Source of the DNA: Iodobacter fluviatilis
Lineage (GTDB): Bacteria > Pseudomonadota > Gammaproteobacteria > Burkholderiales > Chitinibacteraceae
Assembly: GCF_004194535.1 (NCBI RefSeq)
Contig: NZ_CP025781.1
Coordinates: forward strand, 248,001-312,000
Length of the DNA: 64,000 bases
Direction: 5' to 3'
The notes beneath the pieces were generated by a model. It was not told the origin of the DNA. It did not search any database and saw nothing but the letters and a program-made list of their open reading frames with translations. Made by a program: the position numbers and the translations under genes. This document shows positions 46,672 to 61,327 of the stretch, piece by piece (position 1 is the stretch's first letter; every line of letters starts with the position of its first letter).

Positions 46672-47928
46672 TTACTCAGTTTCAGCAGGATCAGCGTAAA
46701 CAATTGTTGGCGCAGTTGCGTTTTTAATCACCGATTCATCCACCACCACACGGCTCACCCCTTCCATAGAAGGTAGCTCGTACATGATATCTAGCAAAGA
46801 TGATTCAACAATCGAGCGCAGGCCACGTGCACCAATTTTACGCTCCATCGCCTTATGTGCAATCGATGCCAAGGCTTCTTTTCCGACATCAAGCTCAACG
46901 CCTTCCAAGGAAAACAGTTTTTGATACTGTTTAATCAGGGCGTTTTTAGGCTCTGTCAGAATAGAGACCAAAGCCGCTTCATCTAATTCTTCTAAGGTTG
47001 CAGTCACTGGCAAGCGGCCTACAAATTCAGGAATCAAGCCAAAGCGAATCAAATCATCAGGCTCTACCGTATGCAGCATTTTGCCAACACTGGTGTTTTC
47101 GTCCTTGCTCATTACTTCGGCACCAAAACCGATGCCGCTTTTTACTGAACGATTGCGGATGATTTTATCTAAGCCTTCAAACGCACCACCACAAATAAAC
47201 AAGATATTAGTGGTATCAACCTGCGGCATATCTTGATTTGGATGTTTACGACCGCCCTGAGGAGGAACCGATGCAACCGTCCCCTCTACCAGCTTCAATA
47301 ACGCCTGCTGCACACCCTCACCCGATACATCACGGGTAATCGATGGGTTTTCAGATTTACGCGCAATTTTATCGATCTCGTCGATATAGATAATGCCCCG
47401 CTGGGCTTTTTCTACATCGTAATCACACTGAGCCAAAAGCTTAGCAATAATGTGTTCTACGTCTTCACCCACATAACCCGCTTCAGTCAGCGTTGTGGCA
47501 TCGGCAATCACAAACGGCACATCCAACAGCTTAGCCATGGTTTGCGCTAATAATGTTTTACCCGAACCAGTTGGCCCGATCAGCAGAATATTGGATTTAG
47601 CCAACTCCACATCATTATCAACAGACTTATTACTCGTTAAGCGCTTGTAATGATTGTAAACCGCAACAGCTAGAATCTTTTTGGCGCGTTCTTGGCCAAT
47701 CACATAAGAATCCAGTGTGGTTCGGATCTCAACTGGCGTAGGAACGCGCTTGCCATCACCTGCCTGCGCTGCCTCACCAACCACCGCCGCAGCGGCTTCG
47801 TCTTTTAATACATCACGGCAAAGCTCAATGCATTCGTTGCAAATAAACACTTGCGGGCCAGCAATCAGCTTAACCACTTCGTGCTGGCTTTTACCGCAAA
47901 AAGAACAATAAAGGAGTTTTTCTGACAT
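46672..47928 (-). CDS. clpX: ClpX, ATPase subunit of ClpXP
   Basis: 418 residues. Zinc-binding domain with C8, C11, C30, C33. AAA+ domain with Walker A GPTGSGKT, Walker [12 protein letters not shown], the pore-loop region and the ClpP-docking IGFGAEV loop (SGIGFGAEV). It unfolds tagged substrates and feeds them to ClpP, encoded just upstream. Length and order are standard. Confidence 0.97.
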   Translation of the reverse strand: MSEKLLYCSFCGKSQHEVVKLIAGPQVFICNECIELCRDVLKDEAAAAVVGEAAQAGDGKRVPTPVEIRTTLDSYVIGQERAKKILAVAVYNHYKRLTSNKSVDNDVELAKSNILLIGPTGSGKTLLAQTMAKLLDVPFVIADATTLTEAGYVGEDVEHIIAKLLAQCDYDVEKAQRGIIYIDEIDKIARKSENPSITRDVSGEGVQQALLKLVEGTVASVPPQGGRKHPNQDMPQVDTTNILFICGGAFEGLDKIIRNRSVKSGIGFGAEVMSKDENTSVGKMLHTVEPDDLIRFGLIPEFVGRLPVTATLEELDEAALVSILTEPKNALIKQYQKLFSLEGVELDVGKEALASIAHKAMERKIGARGLRSIVESSLLDIMYELPSMEGVSRVVVDESVIKNATAPTIVYADPAETE

Positions 47929-48002
47929 CGCCTAACCTACACCCCAAAAAACGGGCCATTGCAACCTGTCTTATTTAAAACCACAAACCGACAGGCCACT
48001 AG

Positions 48003-48031
48003 AATAAAAAACCGCCAGGCACGCTGGCGGC
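48003..48031 (-). terminator. terminator between clpP and clpX
   Basis: GCCGCCAGC-GTGCCT-type hairpin (CCGCCAG/CTGGCGG) followed by TTTTTTATT on the minus strand. clpX may thus have partly separate transcription. Confidence 0.75.
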
Positions 48032-48052
48032 ATTGTCACAACTCAAGCCAGC

Positions 48053-48685
48053 TTATTTAGCTGTTGGCAAGCTACGAGACTGCAATACATCATCAATCAA
48101 ACCGTAATCTTTTGACTCTGCAGCACTCATGAAATTATCACGATCGGTATCGCGCTCAACGGCTTCGATACTTTGACCTGTATGTTTAGCAAGCATTTCA
48201 TTTAAGGAACGCTTGGTTTTGATTAATTCACGCGCATGAATTTCAACATCAGAAGCTTGGCCAGAAAGACCACCAATCAAAGGCTGATGAATCATAATGC
48301 GTGAATTAGGCAGCGCGTAGCGCTTACCCTTAGTGCCACTTGATAACAAGAATGCACCCATACTCGCCGCCATACCCACACACATAGTTGATACGTCAGG
48401 CTTAATAAAATTCATTGTGTCGTAAATCGCCAAACCTGCGGTCACAGAGCCACCAGGTGAGTTGATATACAAGTGAATATCTTTATCTGGATTCTCGGAC
48501 TCTAAAAACAACATCTGCGCAACAATCAGATTTGCGCTTTGATCGTTAACGGGGCCAACCAAGAAAATAACACGCTCTTTTAATAGGCGTGAATAGATAT
48601 CGTAAGAGCGCTCGCCACGGCCGCTTTGCTCAACGACCATTGGGATATACCCCAGGTTTTGTGGGTCAAATTCTTGTCTCGACAT
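48053..48685 (-). CDS. clpP: ClpP protease subunit
   Basis: 210 residues with the catalytic S108 ([11 protein letters not shown]), H133 (RIMIHQPL) and Asp in the DRDNFMSA segment. The short N-terminal propeptide typical of ClpP is present. It forms the tetradecameric chamber for ClpX. Order tig-clpP-clpX-lon on one strand. Confidence 0.97.
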   Translation of the reverse strand: MSRQEFDPQNLGYIPMVVEQSGRGERSYDIYSRLLKERVIFLVGPVNDQSANLIVAQMLFLESENPDKDIHLYINSPGGSVTAGLAIYDTMNFIKPDVSTMCVGMAASMGAFLLSSGTKGKRYALPNSRIMIHQPLIGGLSGQASDVEIHARELIKTKRSLNEMLAKHTGQSIEAVERDTDRDNFMSAAESKDYGLIDDVLQSRSLPTAK

Positions 48686-48818
48686 CTTTTTCTCTCAGAA
48701 ATAATGGCTCGATTGATTGTTTTTTGGAAAACACATCAATAGATCCCATAGGGTCATTTAAACGATAAAGCACCACCTTGATGGCACTTTATCGTAGCAC
48801 CTCATTTGCCGAGATTGA

Positions 48819-50126
48819 TTAGCCTTGTTGGCCCATCAATTCTTCAAAGGACATGCCTTTTTCGGTTACTTGCGCCTTAGCTAATACAAACTCAACCACA
48901 TTGTCTTCCAATGCCATTGACTCTGGGCCAGCTAGACGCTCGCGATCTTCAAAGTACCAAGCCACTACTTCGCTTGGATCTTCGTAATTCTGTGCCAAGT
49001 CTTCAACCACGGCCTTAACTTGCTCTAGCTTAGCTTCTAATGCATTACCTTTCACCAGCTCAGCCAAAGCTAAACCAAGGTGAACACGGCGCTGAGCTTG
49101 TGCTTCAAACATTTCTGGCGAGAACGGAACGTACTTTGGGTCGATACCGCGTGCTTTCAAGTCCGCCAGCGCGCCTTCGGCCAAACGACCGACTTCTAAC
49201 TGAACTAAAGCCTTAGGCAAATCAACTGGAGCAGCAGCAATCAGCGCAGTCATGACGTTTTCTTTAGCGCGAGCTTTCAGACGAAAGCGTACTTCGCGCT
49301 CTAGATTACCACGCACTTCAGCACGCATTTTCTCTACATCACCATCGACGATACCGAGGCTTTTTGCAAATGCTGCATCAACTTCTGGCAAGATTGCAGC
49401 CGCTACATTTTTAACCGTTATTTCAAATACAGCAGTCTTACCTGCTACATCAGCACCATGGTAATCAGCGGGAAATTCAACGCTAACCGATTTGGTTTCG
49501 TCTTCTTTCATGCCAATCACACCGACTTCAAAACCTGGCAGCATTTGGCCCTTGCCCAGCAAGAAAGCGTGGTTCTCAGCAGAGCCACCGTCAAACAATA
49601 CACCGTCGATTGAGCCTTTAAAGTCAACAATCACGCGATCGCCATCAGCCGCTTCGCGCTCGACACGCTCAAAGCGGGTACGCTGGCGACGCAGGATATC
49701 AACGGTTTTTTCTACTTCAGCATCAGATAAATCCAAGACTGGCTTTTCAATTTGCGCAGCCGCCAAATCACCAATCACAATTTCTGGATACACTTCAAAT
49801 GTAGCTGAGAATTGGAAATCGCCCGTTTCTTCTGCCGCATCTTTTGGTTCAAAACGTGGATAGCCCGCTACGCGCAGCTTTTGCTCTTGAACCGCTTGGC
49901 CAAAACTTGCTTCAACCGTTTCACCCAATACTTCTTCTTGGATGCGGAAGCCATAGTTTTGCGCAACGATTTTCATCGGAGCCTTACCTGGGCGGAAACC
50001 TGCGATTCTTGCAGTCTTAGCCACATGCTTCAAACGCGCGTTAACTTGTTCAGTAATTTCTGAGCGTGGCACAGAAATAGACAGGCGACGTTCGAGTTGA
50101 TTCAGGGTTTCTAGTTGTACTTGCAT
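48819..50126 (-). CDS. tig: trigger factor
   Basis: 435 residues. Ribosome-binding N-domain (signature around GFRPGKAPMKIV), FKBP-type prolyl isomerase domain (VDFKGSIDGVLFDGG, LGKGQMLPGFEVGVIGM), then the helical C-terminal chaperone arms. It receives nascent chains at the ribosome exit. First gene of the tig-clpP-clpX-lon run. The 50127-50503 region upstream holds no gene that I can support. Confidence 0.96.
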   Translation of the reverse strand: MQVQLETLNQLERRLSISVPRSEITEQVNARLKHVAKTARIAGFRPGKAPMKIVAQNYGFRIQEEVLGETVEASFGQAVQEQKLRVAGYPRFEPKDAAEETGDFQFSATFEVYPEIVIGDLAAAQIEKPVLDLSDAEVEKTVDILRRQRTRFERVEREAADGDRVIVDFKGSIDGVLFDGGSAENHAFLLGKGQMLPGFEVGVIGMKEDETKSVSVEFPADYHGADVAGKTAVFEITVKNVAAAILPEVDAAFAKSLGIVDGDVEKMRAEVRGNLEREVRFRLKARAKENVMTALIAAAPVDLPKALVQLEVGRLAEGALADLKARGIDPKYVPFSPEMFEAQAQRRVHLGLALAELVKGNALEAKLEQVKAVVEDLAQNYEDPSEVVAWYFEDRERLAGPESMALEDNVVEFVLAKAQVTEKGMSFEELMGQQG

Positions 50127-50503
50127 TTCAAACCATTCCTATGGGGATCAACGCGCGTACACGCATCTTAATAAATAGGGGATAAGCCAGCTCATCTGCA
50201 AAAAACACTACGCCAAGGCTGTATCAGCCAAAAGCTTCAGCTTCAGATCATCACCTGTATCCAATGAAAACCTCAGCTTTACGCGCAGCACTTATCGTGA
50301 TTTACCAACAAAGTCGGTAAGTTTAGCGCACATCAGGGTGCAAATCCAAACAGAATTATTAACCAGCAGCAAGGCAGCAGCAAACATAGCGGCGGCAGGG
50401 CTTCAGCCACGCAATAAGCGGCAATAGAGACAGGACGATAAACAGAATAAAAAACGAGCGATTTTTAAACCACAAAACCTAACTCAATAAATAGCAAGCA
50501 TGA

Positions 50504-50540
50504 AAAAGGCCGCAAGAGCATTGCTCTTACGGCCTTTTCA
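50504..50540 (-). terminator. terminator of tRNA-Leu
   Basis: Hairpin GGCCGtAAGAGC / GCTCTTgCGGCC followed by TTTTT on the minus strand. Confidence 0.85.
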
Positions 50541-50547
50541 GAATATT

Positions 50548-50632
50548 TGGTGGGGGATAAGAGACTCGAACTCTTACACCTTACGGCGCTGGAACCTAAA
50601 TCCAGTGCGTCTACCAATTCCGCCAACCCCCC
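50548..50632 (-). tRNA. tRNA-Leu(UAG)
   Basis: 85 nt with long variable arm and encoded CCA. The anticodon loop TTTAGGT gives TAG. Acceptor GGGGGGT/ATCCCCC includes one G-U pair. Transcribed alone with its own terminator. Confidence 0.95.
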
Positions 50633-50863
50633 CACTTCGCTTCGGCTCGTTGTGCACCGAAGGAAGACCCGCATTCTAGATGAAGAGTTTCGCCTTGCCA
50701 AGCCTTTTTTTAAAATATTTCAAAATACTTTTTGCAGGCAGCAGCATCAACACGATTTTGTTTAATATATCAGTAAGATAATCGCAATCTACACAGCCCA
50801 CAAAAAGTTTATGTCATACTCCGCATAGATTTTCCCCTTATACACTCTTACGTCACTCCGCCC

Positions 50864-51922
50864 GTGAACGATCATACATACACACTCCTACGCATTCTTC
50901 CTGCCAGCGATCTGGCAACAAGCGAAGTCCGCTGGTTTGCAGAGCAAGCATCTGGCTCTGCCCCCCTTAGCGCGCTTCCCCTAGCCCAACGCATTGAGCT
51001 GATTATTCCTGCGGCACTCAGCAATCTATATATAGCTGAGCTCCCCAAGCAATCCTTAGCCAAGCAACTCAAACTATTACCCCACCTATTAGAGGATCGC
51101 TTACTGAGCCCCGCGGCTACGCTTCATTTCGGCCTATCGGACAGCAGCAACAAAGTAATTGCGGTAGAGCGTAAATGGCTAGAGGCTTACCTTAGCCAAT
51201 TACGCGAGCACCAAATCACCCCCAGCGCGGTATGGAGCCTTTATGACTTACTCCCAAAAGGCACAGATTGCTATGTGATTCAGGATGGTCAAGCGGGCTT
51301 ACTACGCACGCCTGACGGCCAGTACAGCCATTTTGACGACGCCAGCATTATAGAGGCGTTGATTGGCGATGCGCCGCGCCAAGACTTGGCTCTAGCGGAT
51401 TTAATCCGTGATGCTTCCCCTAGCACTAACCTGCTACAAGGTGATTTTGCGCAGCGCAGCCAATGGCGCTTTGATTGGAAAATCCTCCAAACACCCGCCC
51501 TCCTGCTCGCCAGTATTTTTGCAGCGATTCTTTTGGGGCAAATGGGCGATTGGTGGCAATTACGCAGCACTAAGATGGCTTTGCAACGTGAAATGCGCCA
51601 AACCTACGCAGCCGCTTTTCCTGGCGAACCCGTGTTTGACCCCGTATTGCAAATCCAAAGCAAATTGCGCGAACGCGGCGGGCTGAGCACTAGCAGCAAT
51701 GGCGACAGCCTAGATCTACTACTAACCGTAGCCAGCATTGCGGGCAATGGCTTGCAACTGGAACAGCTCGACTACGCCAATGGGCAGCTCAGTATGCTAC
51801 TACCCGATTCACAAGCAAGTAGCCTGCAAGCACAACTCAAGAGTGCGGGGCTCTTTGCCGAAACCCAGCCCGCCTCAACAGGGCAAATGAAAATCCTTAT
51901 TCACACCCAAGCAGCAAAATGA
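50864..51922 (+). CDS. gspL: type II secretion system protein GspL
   Basis: 352 residues from a GTG; no strong ribosome site is visible. The cytoplasmic actin-like domain (to about 205) has the LPHLLEDRLLSP segment seen in GspL. One transmembrane helix lies at about 210-228 (PALLLASIFAAILLGQMG), followed by a periplasmic ferredoxin-like domain. It links the GspE ATPase to the inner-membrane platform. It is followed by gspM (7 bp) and gspN. The other gsp genes are not in this window. Confidence 0.88.
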   Translation: MNDHTYTLLRILPASDLATSEVRWFAEQASGSAPLSALPLAQRIELIIPAALSNLYIAELPKQSLAKQLKLLPHLLEDRLLSPAATLHFGLSDSSNKVIAVERKWLEAYLSQLREHQITPSAVWSLYDLLPKGTDCYVIQDGQAGLLRTPDGQYSHFDDASIIEALIGDAPRQDLALADLIRDASPSTNLLQGDFAQRSQWRFDWKILQTPALLLASIFAAILLGQMGDWWQLRSTKMALQREMRQTYAAAFPGEPVFDPVLQIQSKLRERGGLSTSSNGDSLDLLLTVASIAGNGLQLEQLDYANGQLSMLLPDSQASSLQAQLKSAGLFAETQPASTGQMKILIHTQAAK

Positions 51923-51929
51923 GCATTAA

Positions 51930-52393
51930 ATGAACAAATTTAAAGAATTCTGGCAGCAGAGGAACCCACGTGAGCGCATTTACCTCAGTGCCTGCGCGGG
52001 CTTTGCCGCTTTTGCCATTCTCTATGCAGGGATTTGGCAGCCTATTAGCACATCCCGAGCATTACTCAGCCGCCAAGTTCCGCAAATACAGCTACAACTT
52101 GCCGAGCTACAAAGACAATTATCTGCCATCAAGGCCACACCTGCGGGGCCTAGCCGTAGCGGTGATTTACGCGCCAGCGTGCAAGCCAGCCTAGATGCTA
52201 AAAACACCAGCGCAGATATCCAAGCTTTATCCGCAGATAAATTACAAATTAAAATTGCACAAATCCGCTTTGCCGATGCTCTACCTTTACTCGCAGACCT
52301 ACGTAATGAAACTGGCTCACGCATTCATGCACTCAATATCAGTGGGACAACGCATAACGGCTTAGTGCAACTCACCGCCACGGTAGAACGTCA

Positions 52394-52397
<4 letters not shown>
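51930..52397 (+). CDS. gspM: type II secretion system protein GspM
   Basis: 155 residues. Short cytoplasmic start (KEFWQQRNPRERIYL), one transmembrane helix (about 19-36), and a periplasmic domain with the FADALPLLADLRNE pattern of GspM. It partners GspL in the platform. It overlaps gspN by 4 bp. Confidence 0.87.
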
Positions 52398-53505
<1,108 letters not shown>

Positions 53506-53525
53506 GCCCCACATCAGGCACAAAA

Positions 53526-53558
53526 TGCCGCTCAGCCAAGCTCCGAGCGGCACTTTTT
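53526..53558 (+). terminator. terminator of glnB
   Basis: GCCGCTC...GAGCGGC stem followed by ACTTTTTA. Confidence 0.85.
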
Positions 53559-53570
53559 ATCCACGAAATT

Positions 53571-55112
53571 TTACTGCGCGCGATAAGTGACCTTCAAAGT
53601 GTAATTTGCCGCTGCATAGCCATTAAGCAGCAAGTACACATCACCATTGCTGCTGATATTAAGTACGCAACTTTCTGTACTATTTACCCCATCGGATTTG
53701 CAATCAAAAACGCTGGTGCTTGGGGCGCTTCCTTTACGCAGATATAAATCTGCATCGCCAGTGCCGCTCAGCACTGCGGTAAAATCACTGCCAGCCCCCA
53801 CTTTAAACGGGCCATAACTTTGCTTTTGCCCAACCGTCAGCTTGCCGGAGAAGTTTTCCACCTTATCAGCGGGCCCAGGCCCAATAGCGCCATCGCTTCC
53901 CAGCTCAACCATAAAGGCCAGCGCCATTTTAGAAAACTTCAAAGCGTGCTGAGCCTGATTGCCGCTATTGGCATAGGTGTCGTTCGCGGTATGGATATAG
54001 GGATTATCTTGAGTAAATGACGATTCAAATGGCATAGAGGCAAAATAGCCCTGTGCATTCCATGAAGCATGATCCGAGCAGGCATAGCCGCACTTGTCGT
54101 AGCCAATTTTAATGCTTGGTAAATAACTGGTGAGCAGATTAGCTACAAACTGATTTTGCGCGTTATCGGTGTAATCGGTGTAAAGATAAATGTCTTTATC
54201 CGAGCCTTTGTAGTTAGTCATATCCAGCTGCATCACCCCAACCACATTGGTGTTAGCCGCTTTAAAACTTTTGGCAATATCTTGCGAACCGCGCAAGCCG
54301 ACTTCTTCTGCAGCATACCCCATTAATTTAAGTGTGCGGCGAGGCTTGTAGCCACCTGCCACCATCACCCGCAATACCTCGGTCATGCTGGCGATACCGG
54401 ATGCATCATCATCCGCCCCAGGTGCGCGCATGCTTTCACCTGAGCCTTGGTTACTGATTGAATCGAGATGGCCGCCCAATACCACTACTTCGTCTGCATT
54501 ATCTGTGCCTTTAATCGTTAAGATCACCGATTTTTGCGCCCAGGCTGCATGGGTAAATTGCTCCACCGTAATATCACTGCGCCCTGCTGCCATTTGCTGC
54601 CAGCGCGTTTTGATCCAGTTAGAGGCATTCACACCCGATGTGGAGGTGTAATAACGATTGGTAAAAGCAGATAAATCAACAATCGTTTGCGCAATATTGC
54701 TGTCTTGCATTTGTGGCAGCAAGGCATTCACCACGCTTTGATTATCCAAGGCATATGAAGGCCTTAGCGCGGCCAACAGAGAAGCAGTGGGCTGCAGTGC
54801 CTGACGCCCAGCCGCTTCGCTAGCGTGGAACATAAAGCCACCGCAACGCTTTAGCTCGTGGTGCACGGCCTCAGACAAGCCTAGCAATTGGCTCTCGTCC
54901 ACCTCAACCAAATGGACGCGCTCGGCCGCCAGCAGCCCCTCTTGTGGCAGGATGCTTTGGCTCTCTTTGGCAATTGTTTTAGGCGCTAATTTTTGCAGCT
55001 GTAAATAGGCTGCATCCCCTAAAGTAATCCAGACTTTTTTAGGTGCAGCTTCAACAGCTGACGTAGCAATCATGCTGCTGCATAGCAATGCAGCCAGAAT
55101 TTTGTAATTCAT
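53571..55112 (-). CDS. secreted M28 leucyl aminopeptidase with C-terminal PPC domain
   Basis: 513 residues. Signal peptide (about 1-22). Zinc ligands and catalytic residues of the M28 aminopeptidase family are in GGHLDSI, GADDDASGI, AAEEVGLRG, QLDMTNYKG and SDHASW. After about residue 405 comes a prepeptidase C-terminal (PPC) domain (GSDFTAVLSGTGDADLYLRKG, in parts). Closest in pattern to Vibrio/Aeromonas secreted leucine aminopeptidase. It probably leaves the cell by type II secretion, releasing N-terminal residues from peptides outside. It is downstream of the M4 protease gene on the same strand, after a terminator. Confidence 0.9.
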   Translation of the reverse strand: MNYKILAALLCSSMIATSAVEAAPKKVWITLGDAAYLQLQKLAPKTIAKESQSILPQEGLLAAERVHLVEVDESQLLGLSEAVHHELKRCGGFMFHASEAAGRQALQPTASLLAALRPSYALDNQSVVNALLPQMQDSNIAQTIVDLSAFTNRYYTSTSGVNASNWIKTRWQQMAAGRSDITVEQFTHAAWAQKSVILTIKGTDNADEVVVLGGHLDSISNQGSGESMRAPGADDDASGIASMTEVLRVMVAGGYKPRRTLKLMGYAAEEVGLRGSQDIAKSFKAANTNVVGVMQLDMTNYKGSDKDIYLYTDYTDNAQNQFVANLLTSYLPSIKIGYDKCGYACSDHASWNAQGYFASMPFESSFTQDNPYIHTANDTYANSGNQAQHALKFSKMALAFMVELGSDGAIGPGPADKVENFSGKLTVGQKQSYGPFKVGAGSDFTAVLSGTGDADLYLRKGSAPSTSVFDCKSDGVNSTESCVLNISSNGDVYLLLNGYAAANYTLKVTYRAQ

Positions 55113-55145
55113 GTATGAAATCCTTGGTAATAGATTATAAATCCC

Positions 55146-55180
55146 AAAAAAAAAGCCCCACTCACATTCGGAGCGGGGCT
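55146..55180 (-). terminator. terminator of the M4 protease gene
   Basis: AGCCCCgCTC ... GAGtGGGGCT hairpin followed by nine T on the minus strand. Confidence 0.88.
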
Positions 55181-55193
55181 AAGATCAACTCAA

Positions 55194-57125
<1,932 letters not shown>

Positions 57126-57496
57126 TCAACGCTAGATAAATGCGCCCCAAGGTATCGACATTACTTGCCACTTATATTTACGCGGCATTGTTTTACAATC
57201 ATTAGCTAAAATTTGACCAACATCAAGGATTTATTTTAATTTAGTATTTTTTTTAAAAACCCGTATTTATTAGTGAATAACGACGCAACAAAATGCCAAC
57301 AATGATGACTCAACATATTTGTAAGCAGTAAGCCCACTAGGGCTTATGCTCATAACATAGCGCACATTTTTACAACCATTAAAAAATTCAACTTTTTAAT
57401 ACAAAATACAATGAGGCATCATTATATTTTCAACTTTCAGGAGTCGGTTCATTAGCAACTTAGTTGCAAATTAATCGGATATTTCTCTAAAAAACG

Positions 57497-57530
57497 ACAA
57501 AAAAATACTACTCGAAAGTAGCCGTTTTTT
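57497..57530. terminator. hairpin between the M4 gene and the chitinase relic
   Basis: CTACT-cgaa-AGTAG stem with A and T tracts on both sides. The 57009-57560 gap is very AT-rich and otherwise shows no gene. Confidence 0.45.
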
Positions 57531-57561
57531 ATTTTAATCAATTACATCAATGACTCATTAA

Positions 57562-58762
57562 TCACTTTTCTAACTCGCTATCCATATCATAGCCATACTC
57601 CCAAACCATGATGCCGCCAAGATGCTTGCTTTTAACATACCGTGCTTGTACTTCAAACTTTCTTGATCTTCGTAGGTCATCATTAAGTGACAATCATGCA
57701 ACCAAGGGGCTTTAGCCACAGCACCCCAGAAACGTGTCGCACCCTTTGCTTTCAACGCTTTGATGTCTTGCCAAGAGGTACCTTCATCAAAGGTGCCTTT
57801 CTTGAAAGCGTTATATAAGCCATCATTATTAGCGGCAACACCTTGCCTAGCACGGCCATAAAAAGTACTGTCTAGTAATAATTTGCTCAGCGAAGCACCT
57901 GCATGAATATATAAATTCATCGCTTGACCGGCACTCCAGCCGCCAGTATCAGGATCTAATTTATTTTGATATAAATGAGTATGGTGACTGATATTTTTAC
58001 TCTATGATTCGGCAAAGGTGGAAGCCATCACTTGCATAAAGTTCACTAAATTAGCCACCCGCATCACATCAATATTTTTCAGAAACTAAGGTGTAGGCGG
58101 TATAGCGACCGACAATTGATAACTCCTACCCATTTTAGCGCCATATTTATTTAAATCGATCCGAGTTTCTTCTAAAAGAAGATGGTAATCTTCTTTATCA
58201 CTTCGATCTTTTGCAATAGGCAACCAATCTGGGCCAACGGGGCATTCCCAATCGTAATCAATCCATACTAATTTATGTTCATCTATTAACTTAACCACAT
58301 TAGTAATGAATTTAGCTCGCGATTCTGGCGCTCTAAATAATAGAGAAAAACCATCTGCACCCCATAGAGACGTTTACTTTCAAATGGGGATATTTAGCTT
58401 GCAGCTTTTCCACCTCACTCCACATATTCACAAATGAGGCAATGGTAGCTGTTTTATCTGAATTAGGTTGTGGCTCTAGATCTTTAATATACACATTAGT
58501 TTCATTGCGAATCAAACCAAAACTTAAATTTAAAGTGGTAAGTTGATCGCTTGAATATCATTAGCACTCCAGCGGCAGCCTTTATCCATATCTTGAGGGA
58601 AGAGCCAATAGGCCAAGTACGGATATAAGCCACCACTTGTTTATTATTCTATTTATCTGATGGTGTGGCTTTTTCGGTCGGCACTGCCGCCAGCGACGTA
58701 GACTGGCTTACACAAGCACCAAGCAATACTGTCATTGCAACCGCGGGTAGTCATTTCTTCAC
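57562..58762 (-). pseudogene. GH18 chitinase lipoprotein, multiply disrupted
   Basis: Reading the minus strand across frames recovers a chitinase. A lipoprotein signal (KK-stop-LPAVAMTVLLGACVSQ) is followed by VVAYIRTW, GADGFSLLF, KLIDEHKLVWIDYDWECPV (altered DxxDxDWE with the first Asp lost), GRSYQLSVAIP, LDSTFYGRA, GATRFWGAVAKAPWL and GGIMVWEYGYDMDSELEK. Damage includes TGA for Trp at 58751, TAG stops near 58649, 58086 and 58000, and frame changes near 58600, 58535, 58357 and 57612. The start GTG has AGGA upstream. It once probably hydrolysed chitin from the cell surface. Confidence 0.85.
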
Positions 58763-58843
58763 CCCCACATTCCTGTAAAGAGTGAGTGTCCAGTTTACGA
58801 CCTGCCCAGATTAAAGTGTAAATATTAAACAATACAGTGAACT

Positions 58844-59329
<486 letters not shown>

Positions 59330-59457
59330 TTATTATTCCCCACCACATCCATTCTCAAACTTTAATTACAACGCTAAATCCTGAGCTACAGAGAACTCAA
59401 GCCGGGAAACTTGATTCACACTGTGATTCATGCTTTAGCCAAATAGCATAGGGCAAC

Positions 59458-61116
59458 TTACACCGCAACACCCAGCATTTCTGCCGCATGCTGGCGGGTG
59501 GTGCCGGTGATTTCTACCCCACCCAACATGCGGGCGATTTCTTCGATGCGCTCTTCCATGCTTAGCATGCGGATGGTACTCAGCACGCCAGTGGCGGATT
59601 GGGTTTTGCTCACTTGTAGCTGCTGAAATCCACACGCTGCCACCTGGGGTAAATGGGTAATACATAGCACTTGCCGCGCTGCACCTAAATCGGCCAACAT
59701 GCGACCCACAATCTCAGCCACGCGCCCACCAATCCCCACATCCACCTCATCAAAAATCAGCGTAGGCACATTAGCAACTTGGCTGGCAATCACCTGTAAG
59801 GCCAGGCTGATGCGTGATAACTCGCCACCGGATGCCACTTTTGCCATCGCTCTGGCTGGAGTAGTCGGGTGATTTGCAACCATAAATTCAATGGTTTCTA
59901 GACCAAAGCTTGCAGGGGCTTCGTGGACATGTAGGGCAATTTCAAAGCGGCTGCCCACTAAAGCCAAGAGTTGTAACTCTGCAGTAACCAATTTACCTAG
60001 CTTGCTTGCCGCTGCTATGCGTTTGCTTGAAAGAACGGCAGCTTGCTTGCGTAATTCGGCTTCTAGCTTCTCCGCACGCCGGCGCACGGCATCTAAACCT
60101 TGCGCTCCGCCTAATTCGGCCAAGCGCTCTTGCCAACTGGCGAGTTTTTCTGGCAGATCCGCAGGCTCAACACGATATTTACGCGCCATACGAAAAATGG
60201 CGTCTAAGCGGCTTTCTACATCAGCAAGCCTTGCAGGATCTAGCTCTAGATGATCGGCATAGCGGCGCAAGGCATATACCGACTCCATCATCTGCGCCTC
60301 GGTGCTGGCAAGTAGTTCTAAAGTTTCAGAAATACCTGCGTCAAAATCAGCCAAGGCACTAAGCTTCGTCGCCACAGCTCCTAGCCAAGACTGGCAATTT
60401 TCATCGCCATCGGCCAGCATCAATAGGCTGCTTTGCACCCCGTCAATCAGGCTGGCAGCATGGTGTAAACGTTTATGCTCGGCTTGCAGCTCTGGCCATT
60501 CTGCAGCGGTAAATTGCAAGGCGGCTACTTCTTCAACCTGCCATTGCAGGCGTTCTCGCTCGGCCTCAAAGGCCTCGGCATTATTGCTGGCCGTAGCCAA
60601 TTCATCGGTAGCCGTTCTCCAATCTTTAAATAGGCCCGCCACATCTCGCGCCAGCGCCGCAGCTCCGGCGTAACCATCGACTAAATCACGCTGCACATCG
60701 GGGCGTAATAAGGATTGCGGGGCATGCTGGCCGTGGATATCCACCAATTGCTCACCCAGTGTTTTTAGCTGGGCCAAAGTGGCGGAAATCCCATTAATCC
60801 AAGCACGGGATTTACCATGACTATCAATATTGCGCCGTATCAATAGCTCCCCACCTTCATCCCCTTGCAAGGCTTCGGCTTCTAACCACGCCAAGGCCGT
60901 TTGAGGCACGACAAACCGCGCTTGCAACTCGGCCTTATCAGCCCCATGGCGCACCACCGCGCTTTCTGCCCTCCCCCCCAAAAGCAAGCCCAAAGCATCA
61001 ATCACAATGGATTTACCCGCGCCCGTTTCCCCCGTTAAGGTCGTCAAGCCAGAGGTAAAATCGAGGACAAGCTCGTCGACGATAACAAATGATTTAAGTG
61101 AGATAGAAAGCAGCAT
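59458..61116 (-). CDS. recN: DNA repair ATPase RecN
   Basis: 552 residues. SMC-like protein: Walker A GETGAGKS (29-36), a long coiled coil, signature motif (ASGGELSRISLALQ) and Walker B (TLIFDEVDVGIGG). It binds broken DNA ends and promotes recombinational repair. It lies downstream of nadK on the same strand, as in E. coli (nadK-recN). A short hydrophilic spacer of 210 bp separates them and shows no gene. Confidence 0.96.
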   Translation of the reverse strand: MLLSISLKSFVIVDELVLDFTSGLTTLTGETGAGKSIVIDALGLLLGGRAESAVVRHGADKAELQARFVVPQTALAWLEAEALQGDEGGELLIRRNIDSHGKSRAWINGISATLAQLKTLGEQLVDIHGQHAPQSLLRPDVQRDLVDGYAGAAALARDVAGLFKDWRTATDELATASNNAEAFEAERERLQWQVEEVAALQFTAAEWPELQAEHKRLHHAASLIDGVQSSLLMLADGDENCQSWLGAVATKLSALADFDAGISETLELLASTEAQMMESVYALRRYADHLELDPARLADVESRLDAIFRMARKYRVEPADLPEKLASWQERLAELGGAQGLDAVRRRAEKLEAELRKQAAVLSSKRIAAASKLGKLVTAELQLLALVGSRFEIALHVHEAPASFGLETIEFMVANHPTTPARAMAKVASGGELSRISLALQVIASQVANVPTLIFDEVDVGIGGRVAEIVGRMLADLGAARQVLCITHLPQVAACGFQQLQVSKTQSATGVLSTIRMLSMEERIEEIARMLGGVEITGTTRQHAAEMLGVAV

Positions 61117-61327
61117 GCGCTTTGTTTACACCTTGGTTACAAGTGATGATGAGCGTGAAAAAAGATCTGTAGGCACAGAGATCAAGGAAGCACGCAAAGA
61201 AACAGTCTTAAGGCAGGTAATAGTTAATCGCCCCCAAAGGGCTCTCTCTGTCTGCTGCCTTTTATCTTTATCTAGCTCTGCGTTTATAGATCTTTTAAGC
61301 TTTTTTAAAAAGTGCGTAGATCTTCGC

